From Rhodomicrobium lacus (lineage in GTDB: Bacteria; Pseudomonadota; Alphaproteobacteria; Rhizobiales; Rhodomicrobiaceae), in assembly GCF_003992725.1 (NCBI RefSeq), contig NZ_RZNF01000001.1:1-64000 (forward strand): a stretch of 64,000 nucleotides of DNA. Reading direction: 5' to 3'. Below, one piece after another: positions 9,363 to 18,518 of this stretch (position 1 is the stretch's first letter; each line of letters opens with the position of its first letter). The notes beneath the pieces were generated by a model. The model had not been told where the DNA came from. It ran no database searches and worked only from the letters and a program-made list of their open reading frames with translations. Position numbers and translations under genes: made by a program.

Positions 9363-9424
9363 GACGGCGCCCGGGAGCCTCTTTCCGATCGGATATCCGA
9401 GCGGACGGCTCCAGAGGCGCCGTC
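9363..9424 (+). promoter_or_regulatory. Stem-loop between atpE and the b' gene
   Basis: The arms GACGGCGCC (9363-9371) and GGCGCCGTC (9416-9424) are perfectly complementary. A second paired block lies inside them (GAGCC with GGCTC), and the tip holds the 12-bp palindrome TCGGATATCCGA. Pyrimidine-rich TCTCTT follows, not a full T-tract. This could act as a leaky terminator or as an mRNA end-stabiliser that raises atpE dosage over the downstream genes. Confidence 0.6.
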
Positions 9425-9451
9425 TCTCTTAGCGCACAGGCGGTTTTTTCC

Positions 9452-9937
9452 ATGCCACAACTGCAACCCGGCGATTTCGCTCCCCAGTTGATCTGGCTGG
9501 CGATCATTTTTACGCTTTTCTACGTCGCGCTTTCCCGCCTTGCGCTTCCACGCATCGCGCAAGTCCTCGCCGACCGAAAGGCGAAACTCGGCGGCGATCT
9601 CTCGGCTGCCCGAGAGGCGCAGGCCGCAGCCGATCAGGAAGCTCAGCGTTACGAGACCGAACTCGCCAACGCCAAGGCGAAGGGCAACGGCACGATCCGG
9701 AGCGCTCGCGAAAAGCTCGAAGCGGAAATCAACGATAAGCGGCGGGCGCTCGAATCAGAGCTTGCGGCCAAGGCCGCCGAAACCGAGACCAAGGTCAAGG
9801 CGATTCTCGAAAAAGCCTCCGGCGAGATGGAAGCCATCACCGCCGATGTCGTCAGTGATATCGTCAAGGAACTGGCCGGCGTCGACGTCACCGAAAACGA
9901 GGTTCGCGAGGCGCTGCGCCAGGGATCGAAGGAGTAA
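9452..9937 (+). CDS. atpG: F0 ATP synthase subunit b'
   Basis: This is the divergent second b subunit (b', also called AtpF2 or AtpG) found in photosynthetic and other alphaproteobacteria; b and b' form a heterodimeric peripheral stalk. The 161-residue product has a single N-terminal membrane helix (LIWLAIIFTLFYVALSRLAL, about residues 13-32) followed by a long charged Ala/Glu/Lys-rich coiled coil. The neighbouring b gene follows after 5 bp. The family is certain from context and architecture. Confidence 0.93.
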   Translation: MPQLQPGDFAPQLIWLAIIFTLFYVALSRLALPRIAQVLADRKAKLGGDLSAAREAQAAADQEAQRYETELANAKAKGNGTIRSAREKLEAEINDKRRALESELAAKAAETETKVKAILEKASGEMEAITADVVSDIVKELAGVDVTENEVREALRQGSKE

Positions 9938-9942
9938 ACAGC

Positions 9943-10428
9943 ATGTTGATGGATCCTGAAGTCTGGGTTGCCATTGCCTTCGTCCTCTTCATTTGCCTCA
10001 TCCTGTACTACAACGTGCCCGGCCTGGCTCTGAAGGCGCTCGACCAGCGTTCCGACGCGATCGCTCGTGAGCTGGAAGAAGCCCGGAAACTTCGCGCCGA
10101 GGCAGAGACGCTTCTGGCCGATTACAAGAGCCGCGCGGCAAACGCGGAGATCGAAGCTCAGGAGATCATCGCGCAGGCGGAGCGGGAAGCCGCGGCCTAC
10201 GCCACGGAAGCCCGCGCTTCTTTCGACGAGCTGATCACACGTCGGCTCTCGGTTGCCGAACAGAAGATCAAGCTCGAAGAGGAAAAAGCTCGCAAGCAGA
10301 TCCGCGCGCAAGCGGCAGAGCTTGCCGTTTCGGCGGCCGAGCAGCTTCTCCAGCACAAGGTGACGGGCAAGATCGCCGACGATACGATCACGGCCAGTCT
10401 CGACCGCATCAAGAAGCGTCTTCACTAG
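9943..10428 (+). CDS. atpF: F0 ATP synthase subunit b
   Basis: Subunit b of the peripheral stalk has 161 residues. A membrane helix near the N-terminus (VWVAIAFVLFICLILYY) leads into a long coiled coil (ARELEEARKLRAEAETLLAD and further heptads). It is the last gene of the operon: 5 bp separate it from b' and a rho-independent terminator lies about 150 bp downstream. Confidence 0.95.
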   Translation: MLMDPEVWVAIAFVLFICLILYYNVPGLALKALDQRSDAIARELEEARKLRAEAETLLADYKSRAANAEIEAQEIIAQAEREAAAYATEARASFDELITRRLSVAEQKIKLEEEKARKQIRAQAAELAVSAAEQLLQHKVTGKIADDTITASLDRIKKRLH

Positions 10429-10575
10429 CGGCGATTGATTCACTCCCGCTGAAGGCGTCGGCATCGGATGTGAAAATTCGGAACGCGCCGGATTTTCACA
10501 AGTTGCCGGTGTTCTCGAAGCCAGCACGTTCGAAAGAGCGTGCGCCAGAGGTCCGTTCAGGGGCGTGCCCCAAAG

Positions 10576-10607
10576 CGCCTGCCGTCGAGAGACGGCGGGC
10601 GTTTTTT
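10576..10607 (+). terminator. Rho-independent terminator of the F0 operon
   Basis: CGCCTGCCGTC pairs with GACGGCGGGCG (one G-U wobble) around a GAGA loop, followed directly by six T residues. It lies about 150 bp after the atpF stop and is the natural end of the atpIBEF'F transcript. Confidence 0.8.
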
Positions 10608-11044
10608 CATTTAGGGCTTGTCGCCTGCTGCAAAGCCCTCGCTATTGAAAGGGCCACTGCTTAAAGCGCCCACTGCCGCCCCCATGCCCGTCTTCTGCCC
10701 TTCCTCGTCAAGAAAGCCAACCGGTCGCTTCGGGGGCATCCTGGACGTCACGTGATCCCTTGCGCCTGGCCAAAGTTCAAATGAACGCAGCAAAAGGAGC
10801 CAAGCTATTCCCCAGAAGGTATAGGCTAAGCGACTGATGCTGTTCAGCACCAGTCTTTGCGACTTGTTAAAAAGTGTTTGAAAACTTATCGCACGGCACT
10901 TTACGAATTGAGGCCGTTCGCGCATAATTCGCTGCAATCGGGCAAATGATCGGAACCCGTGGAACTGCGCGTTTAATAGAATGCCGCGTTAGCGGAACAA
11001 GATACGCATGACTTCCCCCGATGCCGCTTGCTCGCATAAGTTAA
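10608..11044. other. Intergenic region between the F0 terminator and csp
   Basis: No convincing gene. A 108-codon minus-strand frame (10611-10937) has no recognisable motif and reads like a chance frame. The csp promoter should lie at the right end of this stretch. Confidence 0.5.
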
Positions 11045-11065
11045 AACATGGCCCGTAGCCATGTT
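11045..11065 (+). promoter_or_regulatory. Hairpin in the csp leader
   Basis: AACATGGC and GCCATGTT form a perfect 8-bp stem with a 5-base loop about 30 bp before the cold shock gene start, ahead of the GGAAGAGGAG ribosome binding site. Structured leaders are common for cold shock mRNAs; a role here is inference. Confidence 0.4.
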
Positions 11066-11094
11066 CTTTCGTTGGGGAAGAGGAGTGTCATCCC

Positions 11095-11310
11095 ATGCGC
11101 CAGACCGGAACGGTCAAATTTTTCAATCAGGCGAAGGGCTTTGGTTTTATCACGCCGGATGAGGGCGGCAAGGATGTGTTTGTGCACATCTCGGCTGTCG
11201 AACGCTCGGGCGTCGGGGTGCTCGACGAAGGCCAGCGGGTGACCTACGAAACCCAGCCGGACCCCAAGGGCAAGGGCCCCAAGGCGGTCAATCTCGAGCG
11301 CGCCGACTGA
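11095..11310 (+). CDS. Cold shock protein (CspA family)
   Basis: A 71-residue single-domain OB-fold nucleic-acid chaperone. It opens with [16 protein letters not shown], which includes the RNP1 motif (KGFGFI), and has RNP2 as VFVHIS. Length and motif order match the CspA family. The start has a strong GGAAGAGGAG Shine-Dalgarno. It stands as a single gene 82 bp before obgE, with no obvious terminator between. Confidence 0.95.
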   Translation: MRQTGTVKFFNQAKGFGFITPDEGGKDVFVHISAVERSGVGVLDEGQRVTYETQPDPKGKGPKAVNLERAD

Positions 11311-11383
11311 ACATTCCGCAAATCGCCCGGCGAGTTCGAAAAACCTCACTGTGTCGCTTGCGTCGGAGAGCAAATCTCCTTAA

Positions 11384-12427
<1,044 letters not shown>

Positions 12428-12556
12428 GTCGGCCTGCGTTATATCGGCACCGAAGCCAAGCGACGGGCAATGCAAAGACGGAGGCCGTGCCGCTTTCAAG
12501 TCACGGCACGGCGGAGGGCGCGGTCTCGCGGGGCCTTTGTGTCAGCCGGCGCCCGG

Positions 12557-13993
12557 CTACCGCCCAAGCAGAAACTTGCGCATGAAATCGGCAGCGCGGC
12601 CATAGGGCGGGTGCAGCAGGCCCGTGGCATTGATGCGGTTCTGCAAGAAAACGCTCTTGGCGTGGCTGAAGGTCCGGAACCCGGCTTCGCCGTGATACGC
12701 GCCCATGCCCGACGCGCCCACGCCGCCGAACGGCAGATTCTCTGCCGCGACGTGCAGCAGCGTTTCGTTGACCGCCGCGCCGCCGGACGTGGTCCGCGCA
12801 AGCACACGGTCCCGGTCCGTCGTCCCCACACCGAAATAGTACAGAGCAAGCGGGCGCGGGCGCGCGTTGACGAAGGCGATGGCGTCGTCGAGCGTGTTGT
12901 ATGAAAGGATCGGCAGCACCGGCCCGAAAATTTCCTCGCGCATCACGGCCAGATCGGCGGGCGGTTCGATGACGAGTGTCGGCGCGAATTTCCGCGCATC
13001 CGGAGCGAGCTGCTCCCCCCCGGGATTGATCTCCACGATACGCACGCCGCGCGCGCGTGCTTCGTCCACGAGACGCGCGATGCGGGCGTAATGGCGCGCG
13101 TTGATGATGCTCGTGTAGTCCGGATTGTCGCGAAGCGTTGGGTACAGAGCCCGGATCGCCGCTTCAAGACCGCCGACGAAATCAGCCAGCATCTGCTTCG
13201 GAACCAGAGCGTAATCGGGCGCGATGCACGTCTGACCGGCGTTCAGTAGCTTGCCGAACGCAACGCTCCGGCAGGCGGCGGCAAGATTCGCATCCGCGGC
13301 AATGATGCACGGGGACTTGCCGCCGAGTTCCAGCGTCACGGGTGTCAGGTTTTCGGCGGCGGCTCGCATGACCCGGCGGCCTATCTCCGTCGAGCCGGTA
13401 TAAAGCAGATGGTCGAATGGAAGCGACGAGAACGCCGCGCCGACATCCGCGCCACCGAGCACCGTCGCCACCTTCTCTTCCGGGAACAGCTTCGCGAGGA
13501 ACTCAGACAGAAACTCCGACGTGCGCGGCGTCAGTTCCGACGGCTTCAGCATGACACGATTGCCGGCGGCGAGGGCGGCGACGAGGGGGGCGACGGCGAG
13601 CTGGAACGGATAATTCCACGGGCTGATGATGCCCACCACGCCAAGCGGCTGATACAGGATGCGCCCCCGTCCCGGCAAAAGCTCGATGCCGACGCCGACG
13701 CTCCTGGGCTTCATCCACCCGCGCAGTTGCTTCACGGTGTTGCGGGCACCCGCAACCACAGGCCAGACATCGGCTACGATCGTCTCATGCGACGACCGCG
13801 AACCGAAATCGGCGGAAATGGCGCTCGCGATCGCGTCGGCCTTTTCACCGATGGCGGCGATGAGGCGCTTGAGATCCTCGCGGCGCTCATCGAGGTCAGG
13901 CGGCCCGTCGCGCAGAAAGGCGGTGCGCTGAAGAGTCAGCACCTCGGCAAGGCGGGTCTGCGGTTTGACGTCGGGAGCCTCAAGAGTGGTCAT
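12557..13993 (-). CDS. Coniferyl aldehyde dehydrogenase-type ALDH
   Basis: A cytosolic NAD(P)-dependent aldehyde dehydrogenase of 478 residues, in the subfamily that includes coniferyl aldehyde dehydrogenase (CalB) and class 3 fatty aldehyde dehydrogenases. Visible landmarks are SPWNYPF (about 124-130), LKPSELTP, the general base E222 in LELGGKSPC and the catalytic C256 in GQTCIAPDY, plus the late PFGGVGASGMGAYHGEAGF segment. It is a single gene. Its real substrate may be a lipid or aromatic aldehyde; coniferaldehyde use is known only for some relatives. Confidence 0.88.
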   Translation of the reverse strand: MTTLEAPDVKPQTRLAEVLTLQRTAFLRDGPPDLDERREDLKRLIAAIGEKADAIASAISADFGSRSSHETIVADVWPVVAGARNTVKQLRGWMKPRSVGVGIELLPGRGRILYQPLGVVGIISPWNYPFQLAVAPLVAALAAGNRVMLKPSELTPRTSEFLSEFLAKLFPEEKVATVLGGADVGAAFSSLPFDHLLYTGSTEIGRRVMRAAAENLTPVTLELGGKSPCIIAADANLAAACRSVAFGKLLNAGQTCIAPDYALVPKQMLADFVGGLEAAIRALYPTLRDNPDYTSIINARHYARIARLVDEARARGVRIVEINPGGEQLAPDARKFAPTLVIEPPADLAVMREEIFGPVLPILSYNTLDDAIAFVNARPRPLALYYFGVGTTDRDRVLARTTSGGAAVNETLLHVAAENLPFGGVGASGMGAYHGEAGFRTFSHAKSVFLQNRINATGLLHPPYGRAADFMRKFLLGR

Positions 13994-14142
13994 GCTGCCG
14001 TCCTCCCCGCGTTACCCGCCATCGCATCGATTGCGGGCGTTTTTTGAGAAGATAGGGCCGACAAGCCCCTCCGGGAAGACGCTCGGGCGACTTCCTGACA
14101 GTTTTGTCAGAACCCGGGTCGCGCACGCAACGTTTCAAGGCT

Positions 14143-14865
14143 TCAATTGGACGAATAATCGAAGGGCACAAGCAGCGTTCGTGGCCCTTTCGCGATTTCG
14201 AACGGCATTGGCGGGAACGGTGCCGCGCGTTGCAGCGACGCCATCGCCGTTTCGTCGAGATCGCGCGCGCCCGAGCTTTTGACCACGCGCTGGGAGAGTA
14301 GTTCTCCCGACGGCGCGATTTTCAGTTCGAGCATGACGCGGCCTTTTTCCCGGTTCTTCGGCCGCGACGCGTTGCGCATGAGCGCCTGATGAACCTTGTG
14401 ATTGTAGGCGGCGAGAAGCTGGGCAATCCTCGCCTCGTAGGCGCGGGTGGAAGCACGGGCTTCATCCTGCGCCGTGCTTGAAGGCGCGGGCGTGGAGGGC
14501 GGCTGCTCCTGCGGCTTCTCAGGCTGCTCCTCTTCCTTCTTCGGCAGCATGACCTCGGCCTGCTCCGGGGGAAGCTCGATCTTTTCGGCCTCCTGTACCG
14601 GCTCGGGCTCGGGCGGCGGCGATTGCTCGCTTCCGGCCGAGGCCGCAGCCTGCTCGACGTTCGCCGCGTCGGGGCCGATGCTTTGGATCTCGTCGAGTGA
14701 GACCGTGGCGACGATGGTCAGATCGTCGCCACCCGCGCCGGACTGGATCGCGTCCGAGTCGAAATCGGCGGCGCCGGACATGAGCAGCGCAAAAGGCGCG
14801 GCGTGCAGGAGGAGCGCGGCAAGCGCGGAGACGAGGCGGATGCGAATGAGGGACGCGCTGTTCAT
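14143..14865 (-). CDS. tonB: TonB-family protein
   Basis: The energy transducer of a TonB system, 240 residues. It has an N-terminal membrane helix (LVSALAALLLHAAPFALLMS, residues 11-30), then a Pro/Glu/Lys-rich spacer (PPPEPEPVQEAEKIELPPEQ and on), and a C-terminal TonB domain with GRVMLELKIAPSGELLSQRV and DETAMASLQRAAPFPPMP. Only 7 bp separate it from exbD upstream and exbB lies beyond, so the three form one operon. TolA is excluded because the C-terminus is TonB-like. The served receptors are not in this window. Confidence 0.88.
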   Translation of the reverse strand: MNSASLIRIRLVSALAALLLHAAPFALLMSGAADFDSDAIQSGAGGDDLTIVATVSLDEIQSIGPDAANVEQAAASAGSEQSPPPEPEPVQEAEKIELPPEQAEVMLPKKEEEQPEKPQEQPPSTPAPSSTAQDEARASTRAYEARIAQLLAAYNHKVHQALMRNASRPKNREKGRVMLELKIAPSGELLSQRVVKSSGARDLDETAMASLQRAAPFPPMPFEIAKGPRTLLVPFDYSSN

Positions 14866-14872
14866 GGGAGTA

Positions 14873-15379
14873 TCACGGCGCGAGCGATGGCTTGCCGTGC
14901 GCGGCGTGGGAACCTTCCGCTTCCTTATGCACGATCGAGCCCGCAGGCGCGCTTTCGGCGGACGCTTCCGACAACAGCGAGATGCGCTTGTAGCCCGAAG
15001 CGTCGAGGCGGCCCAGAAGCTCCATCACCTCTCCATAAGGGATCGTCTTGTCGGCGCGCAGGAACACGAATCCGTCACCCTCGGCAGCATGGATCGAGGA
15101 CAGGCGCGGAATAAGCGAACCGGCATTCACTTCCTCATCGCGAATATAGAGCCGGCGTTCGGCGGTGAGCGAAACGATCACCGGCTTCTCGGGCTTGGCG
15201 ATCTTCTGCGCGGAGGTCTTCGGCAATTGCACCGGCACGCCCGCCATGAGTAGCGGCGCCGTCACCATGAAGATGACGAGCAGCACAAGCATCACGTCCA
15301 CCATGGGCGTGACGTTGATGTCCGCCATGATCTTCGTTTGCGGGCGCGACGACCCGTTTCCGGGGATCAGACCGGCCAT
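14873..15379 (-). CDS. exbD: Biopolymer transporter ExbD/TolR family protein
   Basis: A motor component that uses the proton-motive force to energise TonB. The 168-residue product has the canonical INVTPMVDVMLVLLVIFMVT with the essential membrane aspartate (D in MVDVML), followed by APLLMAGVPVQLPKT and a periplasmic domain. The C-terminal tail after about residue 140 (a Ser/Ala/His-rich stretch) is longer than usual. Neighbours exbB and tonB decide the name; TolR has nearly the same motif. Confidence 0.88.
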   Translation of the reverse strand: MAGLIPGNGSSRPQTKIMADINVTPMVDVMLVLLVIFMVTAPLLMAGVPVQLPKTSAQKIAKPEKPVIVSLTAERRLYIRDEEVNAGSLIPRLSSIHAAEGDGFVFLRADKTIPYGEVMELLGRLDASGYKRISLLSEASAESAPAGSIVHKEAEGSHAAHGKPSLAP

Positions 15380-15409
15380 TCAGCCCTCACAATATCGGTG
15401 CGCGACATG

Positions 15410-16075
15410 TCAGCGCCTCGCCTGTGCCAGCACGGGCTCGCTCAGCGTTTCGCCCTGCCCCGCTCCATAGACCTTGAGCTTTGCGAAGCGCGTCGAGGCG
15501 GCGGCGAGGCGCTCGGCGACGCGGCCGAGCATCACATTGCTCTGATTGTAGAAGATGACGGCGGGAATGGCGGCGACGAGGCCGACGGCCGTCGCGAACA
15601 GCGCTTCCGCGATGCCCGGCGCAACCACGGCGAGGCTCGTGTCCTTTGCTGCCGCGATGCCCGCGAAGCTGCGCATGATGCCCCAGACTGTGCCAAACAG
15701 GCCGACGAACGGCGCCGTCGAACCGACCGTTGCGAGGAAGGGAAGCCCGGCCTGAAGCCGCTGCAACTGCGCGGCCGCTTCGGCATGCAAGCTTTTTTCG
15801 AGCCGCGCGGCGAATTCGGAAGGCCGCTCCCCATTCGAGCGAGGCTCCTCGTCGACAATCTGCCGGATGCGCGCGACGAGCCACGACGACGGCACGCCGC
15901 CTGTCGGGGTCGCGCTCTCAAGCGCCGTAACCTCTTTCGAGAAAGCGATAAGGCGCGCGAGCTTTTCGATCGCGATCGTCCAGCAGGCGATGGAAGCGAT
16001 CACAAGAATGGCCATCACACCTTTGACGACCGGATCGGCATTTGCTAACAGGTCGCCAATCGCGAGGTGATCCAT
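15410..16075 (-). CDS. exbB: MotA/TolQ/ExbB proton channel family protein
   Basis: The proton-channel partner of ExbD, 221 residues from the ATG at 16075. It has one N-terminal membrane segment (MAILVIASIACWTIAIEKL), a cytoplasmic domain, and the paired segments FLATVGSTAPFVGLFGTVWG and APGIAEALFATAVGLVAAIP typical of ExbB/TolQ. The start is chosen because AGAGAG precedes it; a longer frame upstream begins in non-conserved sequence. First gene of exbB-exbD-tonB. Confidence 0.9.
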   Translation of the reverse strand: MDHLAIGDLLANADPVVKGVMAILVIASIACWTIAIEKLARLIAFSKEVTALESATPTGGVPSSWLVARIRQIVDEEPRSNGERPSEFAARLEKSLHAEAAAQLQRLQAGLPFLATVGSTAPFVGLFGTVWGIMRSFAGIAAAKDTSLAVVAPGIAEALFATAVGLVAAIPAVIFYNQSNVMLGRVAERLAAASTRFAKLKVYGAGQGETLSEPVLAQARR

Positions 16076-16376
16076 GCTTCTCTCTCTTGGAAGTGGCGTT
16101 CGGATCGCAGGCCGCCAGGGCGGCGAGCGCACCTGAAGCTATGCCCCATGAGGCATGACTTCGCAACCATGGCTTCCGCGAAAACATGTCGGCTACAGTC
16201 CGCGTGGAAGCTTGCCGGTGATCCCGACAACAACAAGACAGCGCTACAAACCGGGTTTGGCCCGAGGCTTGCATTTACCAATCCGGCAATCACGTTCTTG
16301 ATTTGTTAGTCTTAAGCGTGAGTTAATATGCGGTATCGCGTAATCCCGCAGGAGCAGGGGAAGTAAGTAGGTTCAG

Positions 16377-17138
16377 ATGACACGAGCTTTGCGGATAGGC
16401 ATGCTGGCGCTTTGCTTCGGGTACACCGTGGCAGCGCAGGCAGGAGTGCTCTTGCAGGTCGATGGCCGCCCTATGCGCTGGTCGCCCGAAGCGCCCGGCA
16501 AGACGACCGTGATCACCTATGCGCTTCTCTCGGCCCCCTACAACGTCAAAAGCAATCGCAGCATCCTTAGTCCGAGCAACTGCGCCCATATGCGATCTTT
16601 CGCAGACATCGTCGCCGTATCGCCGGGCGTGACGGAAGAGGCAGCCAGGAAAGAACTGCGCGAGGCTCTGCGCACGTGGGAGAGCGTCGCCAACATCGCG
16701 TTCCACGAGGTTTCCGATCCGACCGCCGCCGAGATCGTCATCGGCGCGGCCGATGATCCGGGCGGCCGGGCATTCGCAAATCTCAGCTACCGCAGCGGAA
16801 AGGGCATCCCGACTCCCGTGACCATGGCGCTCGGCAAGCCTGCCGCGCCCGCACCTGCCGAAGGCGCGCGGGTCGACGGCGAGGGCGACGCCGTGGCGAT
16901 CGATCAGGCCTATGTGTGTCTCAATCCGAAGTCGCCATGGAAAGTCGGCTTCGACGGCAATCTCAATGTGTACGACCTCCGTCACACCTTCACACATGAG
17001 GTGGGCCACGCCATCGGCCTCGACCATCCGGACGCGACCGGGGCCATCATGGGCTACCGCTACGATGAACAGGCGCGGACATTGCAGCCCTCGGATATCG
17101 CGGGCGTGCAACGCCTCTATGGCGTCGCCTCGCGCTGA
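16377..17138 (+). CDS. Secreted matrixin-type zinc metalloprotease (M10-like)
   Basis: A secreted metzincin of 253 residues. A signal peptide (MTRALRIGMLALCFGYTVAAQA) is followed by a catalytic domain with the zinc site HEVGHAIGLDH (His207, Glu208, His211, His217) and the Met-turn methionine M225 in GAIMGYRYD. This is the matrixin arrangement. The last 15 residues, PSDIAGVQRLYGV, match the usual M10 end. Two cysteines, C69 and C181, could form a disulphide; there is no typical cysteine-switch PRCGxPD. No RTX or hemopexin repeats are present, so it is a minimal enzyme. Its substrate is unknown. A UUCG-loop terminator follows. Confidence 0.88.
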   Translation: MTRALRIGMLALCFGYTVAAQAGVLLQVDGRPMRWSPEAPGKTTVITYALLSAPYNVKSNRSILSPSNCAHMRSFADIVAVSPGVTEEAARKELREALRTWESVANIAFHEVSDPTAAEIVIGAADDPGGRAFANLSYRSGKGIPTPVTMALGKPAAPAPAEGARVDGEGDAVAIDQAYVCLNPKSPWKVGFDGNLNVYDLRHTFTHEVGHAIGLDHPDATGAIMGYRYDEQARTLQPSDIAGVQRLYGVASR

Positions 17139-17169
17139 AGGCGCGTCGCTCCTTCAATTCGGCAGAACG

Positions 17170-17196
17170 AAAGGCGGCTTCGGCCGTCTTTTTTTT
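17170..17196 (+). terminator. Rho-independent terminator after the metalloprotease
   Basis: GGCGGC and GCCGTC pair around a TTCG tetraloop, extended by A-T pairs, and the stem runs straight into eight T residues. It lies about 30 bp after the protease stop. Confidence 0.88.
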
Positions 17197-17592
17197 CGAT
17201 GAGCGGCAAGATGATGCCGCCCTCCCCCCGCGGCTTGTGCAGCACAATGGCTGTGTCTCAAGACCGACATCTCGCGCTGTGTAGCAATGCTAACAATATG
17301 ACGTACACGATCAAGTAGAACCCGCGCCTCGTCCAGGACGCCAGAGCGGGCTGCGGATTTCATTCCGTAGACGGCGCAAGAAGCGAGGCCATTCCCTGCA
17401 TCGTTGTTACTTCTTACACTGATCATATCGAATCCGCGCTTCGCTCATTCGGAATGAATTTCTGGCGAAGCGGTCTGTCTTGGAGAATGATTTTTTCCAA
17501 ACCTCTTCACGGAACTTACCACGCTCCAACGCCTTTTCCTTCCCACGCGATACGGCAACAAGAGATCGCATGTTCCAAATGGAGTCTCAGTC
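17197..17592. other. Intergenic region before the KGG gene
   Basis: No gene is supported. A GGAAC box at 17511 is followed 18 bases later by TTTT where general-stress (EcfG-type) sigma promoters have CGTT, about 56 bp before the KGG start. This is a weak but plausible stress promoter. Confidence 0.4.
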
Positions 17593-17796
17593 ATGGCTGA
17601 CAAACAGTCGCAGGACAAAAATCCCGGCAACTTCAAGAATAACCCTCAGCGCGCTTCCGAGGCAGGCAAGAAGGGCGGCGAGCAATCCCACGGCGGTCAA
17701 TCGCAAGGCGGTCAGGGCAGTCGTTCCTCGTCCACGCAGGGCGGCACCCATGAACAGCACGTAAAAGCTGGCCAGCAAAGCCACAAGAACAAATAG
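17593..17796 (+). CDS. KGG domain-containing stress-type protein
   Basis: A 67-residue hydrophilic, disordered protein with one clear KGG motif (FKNNPQRASEAGKKGGEQSH) followed by Gly/Gln/Ser/His-rich sequence. KGG (con-10/GsiB-like) proteins accumulate on desiccation, osmotic or stationary-phase stress; their biochemical role is not settled. Single gene with its own terminator. The two next small genes are also of stress-associated families. Confidence 0.85.
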   Translation: MADKQSQDKNPGNFKNNPQRASEAGKKGGEQSHGGQSQGGQGSRSSSTQGGTHEQHVKAGQQSHKNK

Positions 17797-17806
17797 ATCA
17801 TCGGAA

Positions 17807-17836
17807 GAAACGGCGGCGTGGCCGCCGTTTCTTTTT
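17807..17836 (+). terminator. Rho-independent terminator after the KGG gene
   Basis: GAAACGGCGGC pairs with GCCGCCGTTTC around a three-base GTG loop and runs into five T residues, ten bases after the stop codon. Confidence 0.92.
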
Positions 17837-17981
17837 CAACGATATGAGTCAAATATAAAAATTTATAGTCTTTTGATCGGCCGGTTTACCAAAGACCCGC
17901 TTTTCTTTCGGATCAATCCAGACCGCGACGCGTTCCTTCTCTCAACACATCGGCGAAAATCGATGAAACAAGGAGGAAAGC

Positions 17982-18164
17982 TTGATCAACAACGAAAATA
18001 TTATCCCCACCCTGGCCTTCGTGACATTGGGCATCGTTCTCGTGTTCGCGGCGGTGCATTTTGCTCGCTTCCTGCAGAGGAGGCGTGAACGCCAAAACAC
18101 CGAACTCGTCCAGCGAAGCGAAAAGACGCGTGAGCGTCAACGGTCGGCCTTCGATAGCAGGTAA
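17982..18164 (+). CDS. Small single-pass membrane protein (hypothetical)
   Basis: A 60-residue product with one membrane segment (IIPTLAFVTLGIVLVFAAVH, residues 7-26) and a strongly basic cytoplasmic tail (FLQRRRERQNTELVQRSEK). The start is TTG at 17982, supported by AAGGAGGAAAGC directly before it. I do not recognise the family. It lies in a row with the KGG and DUF6496 genes and may share their conditions of expression. Confidence 0.65.
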   Translation: MINNENIIPTLAFVTLGIVLVFAAVHFARFLQRRRERQNTELVQRSEKTRERQRSAFDSR

Positions 18165-18210
18165 AGCAACGGCGGGCGGCCTGATGGCCGTTCGCTCAGG
18201 AGAGAAGCTC

Positions 18211-18459
18211 ATGCCAAAGGAATCCCCCCGTCAGAAGGAAGTCGTCGAGCGCGTGATGCACGAGTTCAAGCATGGCGAGCTGGAGTCGGGAACCGGTAAG
18301 CCGGTCAAATCGCGCAAGCAGGCCGTCGCCATCGCGCTGAACGAGGCTGGGGCTTCAAACCGGAACTCATCACAAAAAAATCGCGATAATCTCCGCCGCA
18401 CGAAAAGGAAGGAGCGCGAAGGGGCCACCGCCAAACAGCAAAAGGAAGGCCATCTCTGA
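18211..18459 (+). CDS. DUF6496 domain-containing protein
   Basis: An 82-residue basic protein. The N-terminal MPKESPRQKEVVERVMHEFK, then GELESGTGKPVKSRKQAVAI and ALNEAG, match the DUF6496 pattern of small soluble proteins often found with stress genes. The tail is Lys/Arg/Gln-rich (TKRKEREGATAKQQKEG), as expected of a DNA- or RNA-associated or disordered protein. The ATG at 18211 is preceded by AGGAGAGAAG. Function unknown. Confidence 0.8.
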   Translation: MPKESPRQKEVVERVMHEFKHGELESGTGKPVKSRKQAVAIALNEAGASNRNSSQKNRDNLRRTKRKEREGATAKQQKEGHL

Positions 18460-18518
18460 TATTTCGTCCGGTCGGCGGGTAGCAGGCGATGGGTAGAATG
18501 CCATAAACGGCTCAGCGC

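Noticed and set aside
10611-10937. 108-codon minus-strand frame with a hydrophobic stretch
   Set aside because: No homologue-like motif, no good ribosome binding site, and it starts from the F0 operon terminator region. Most likely chance.
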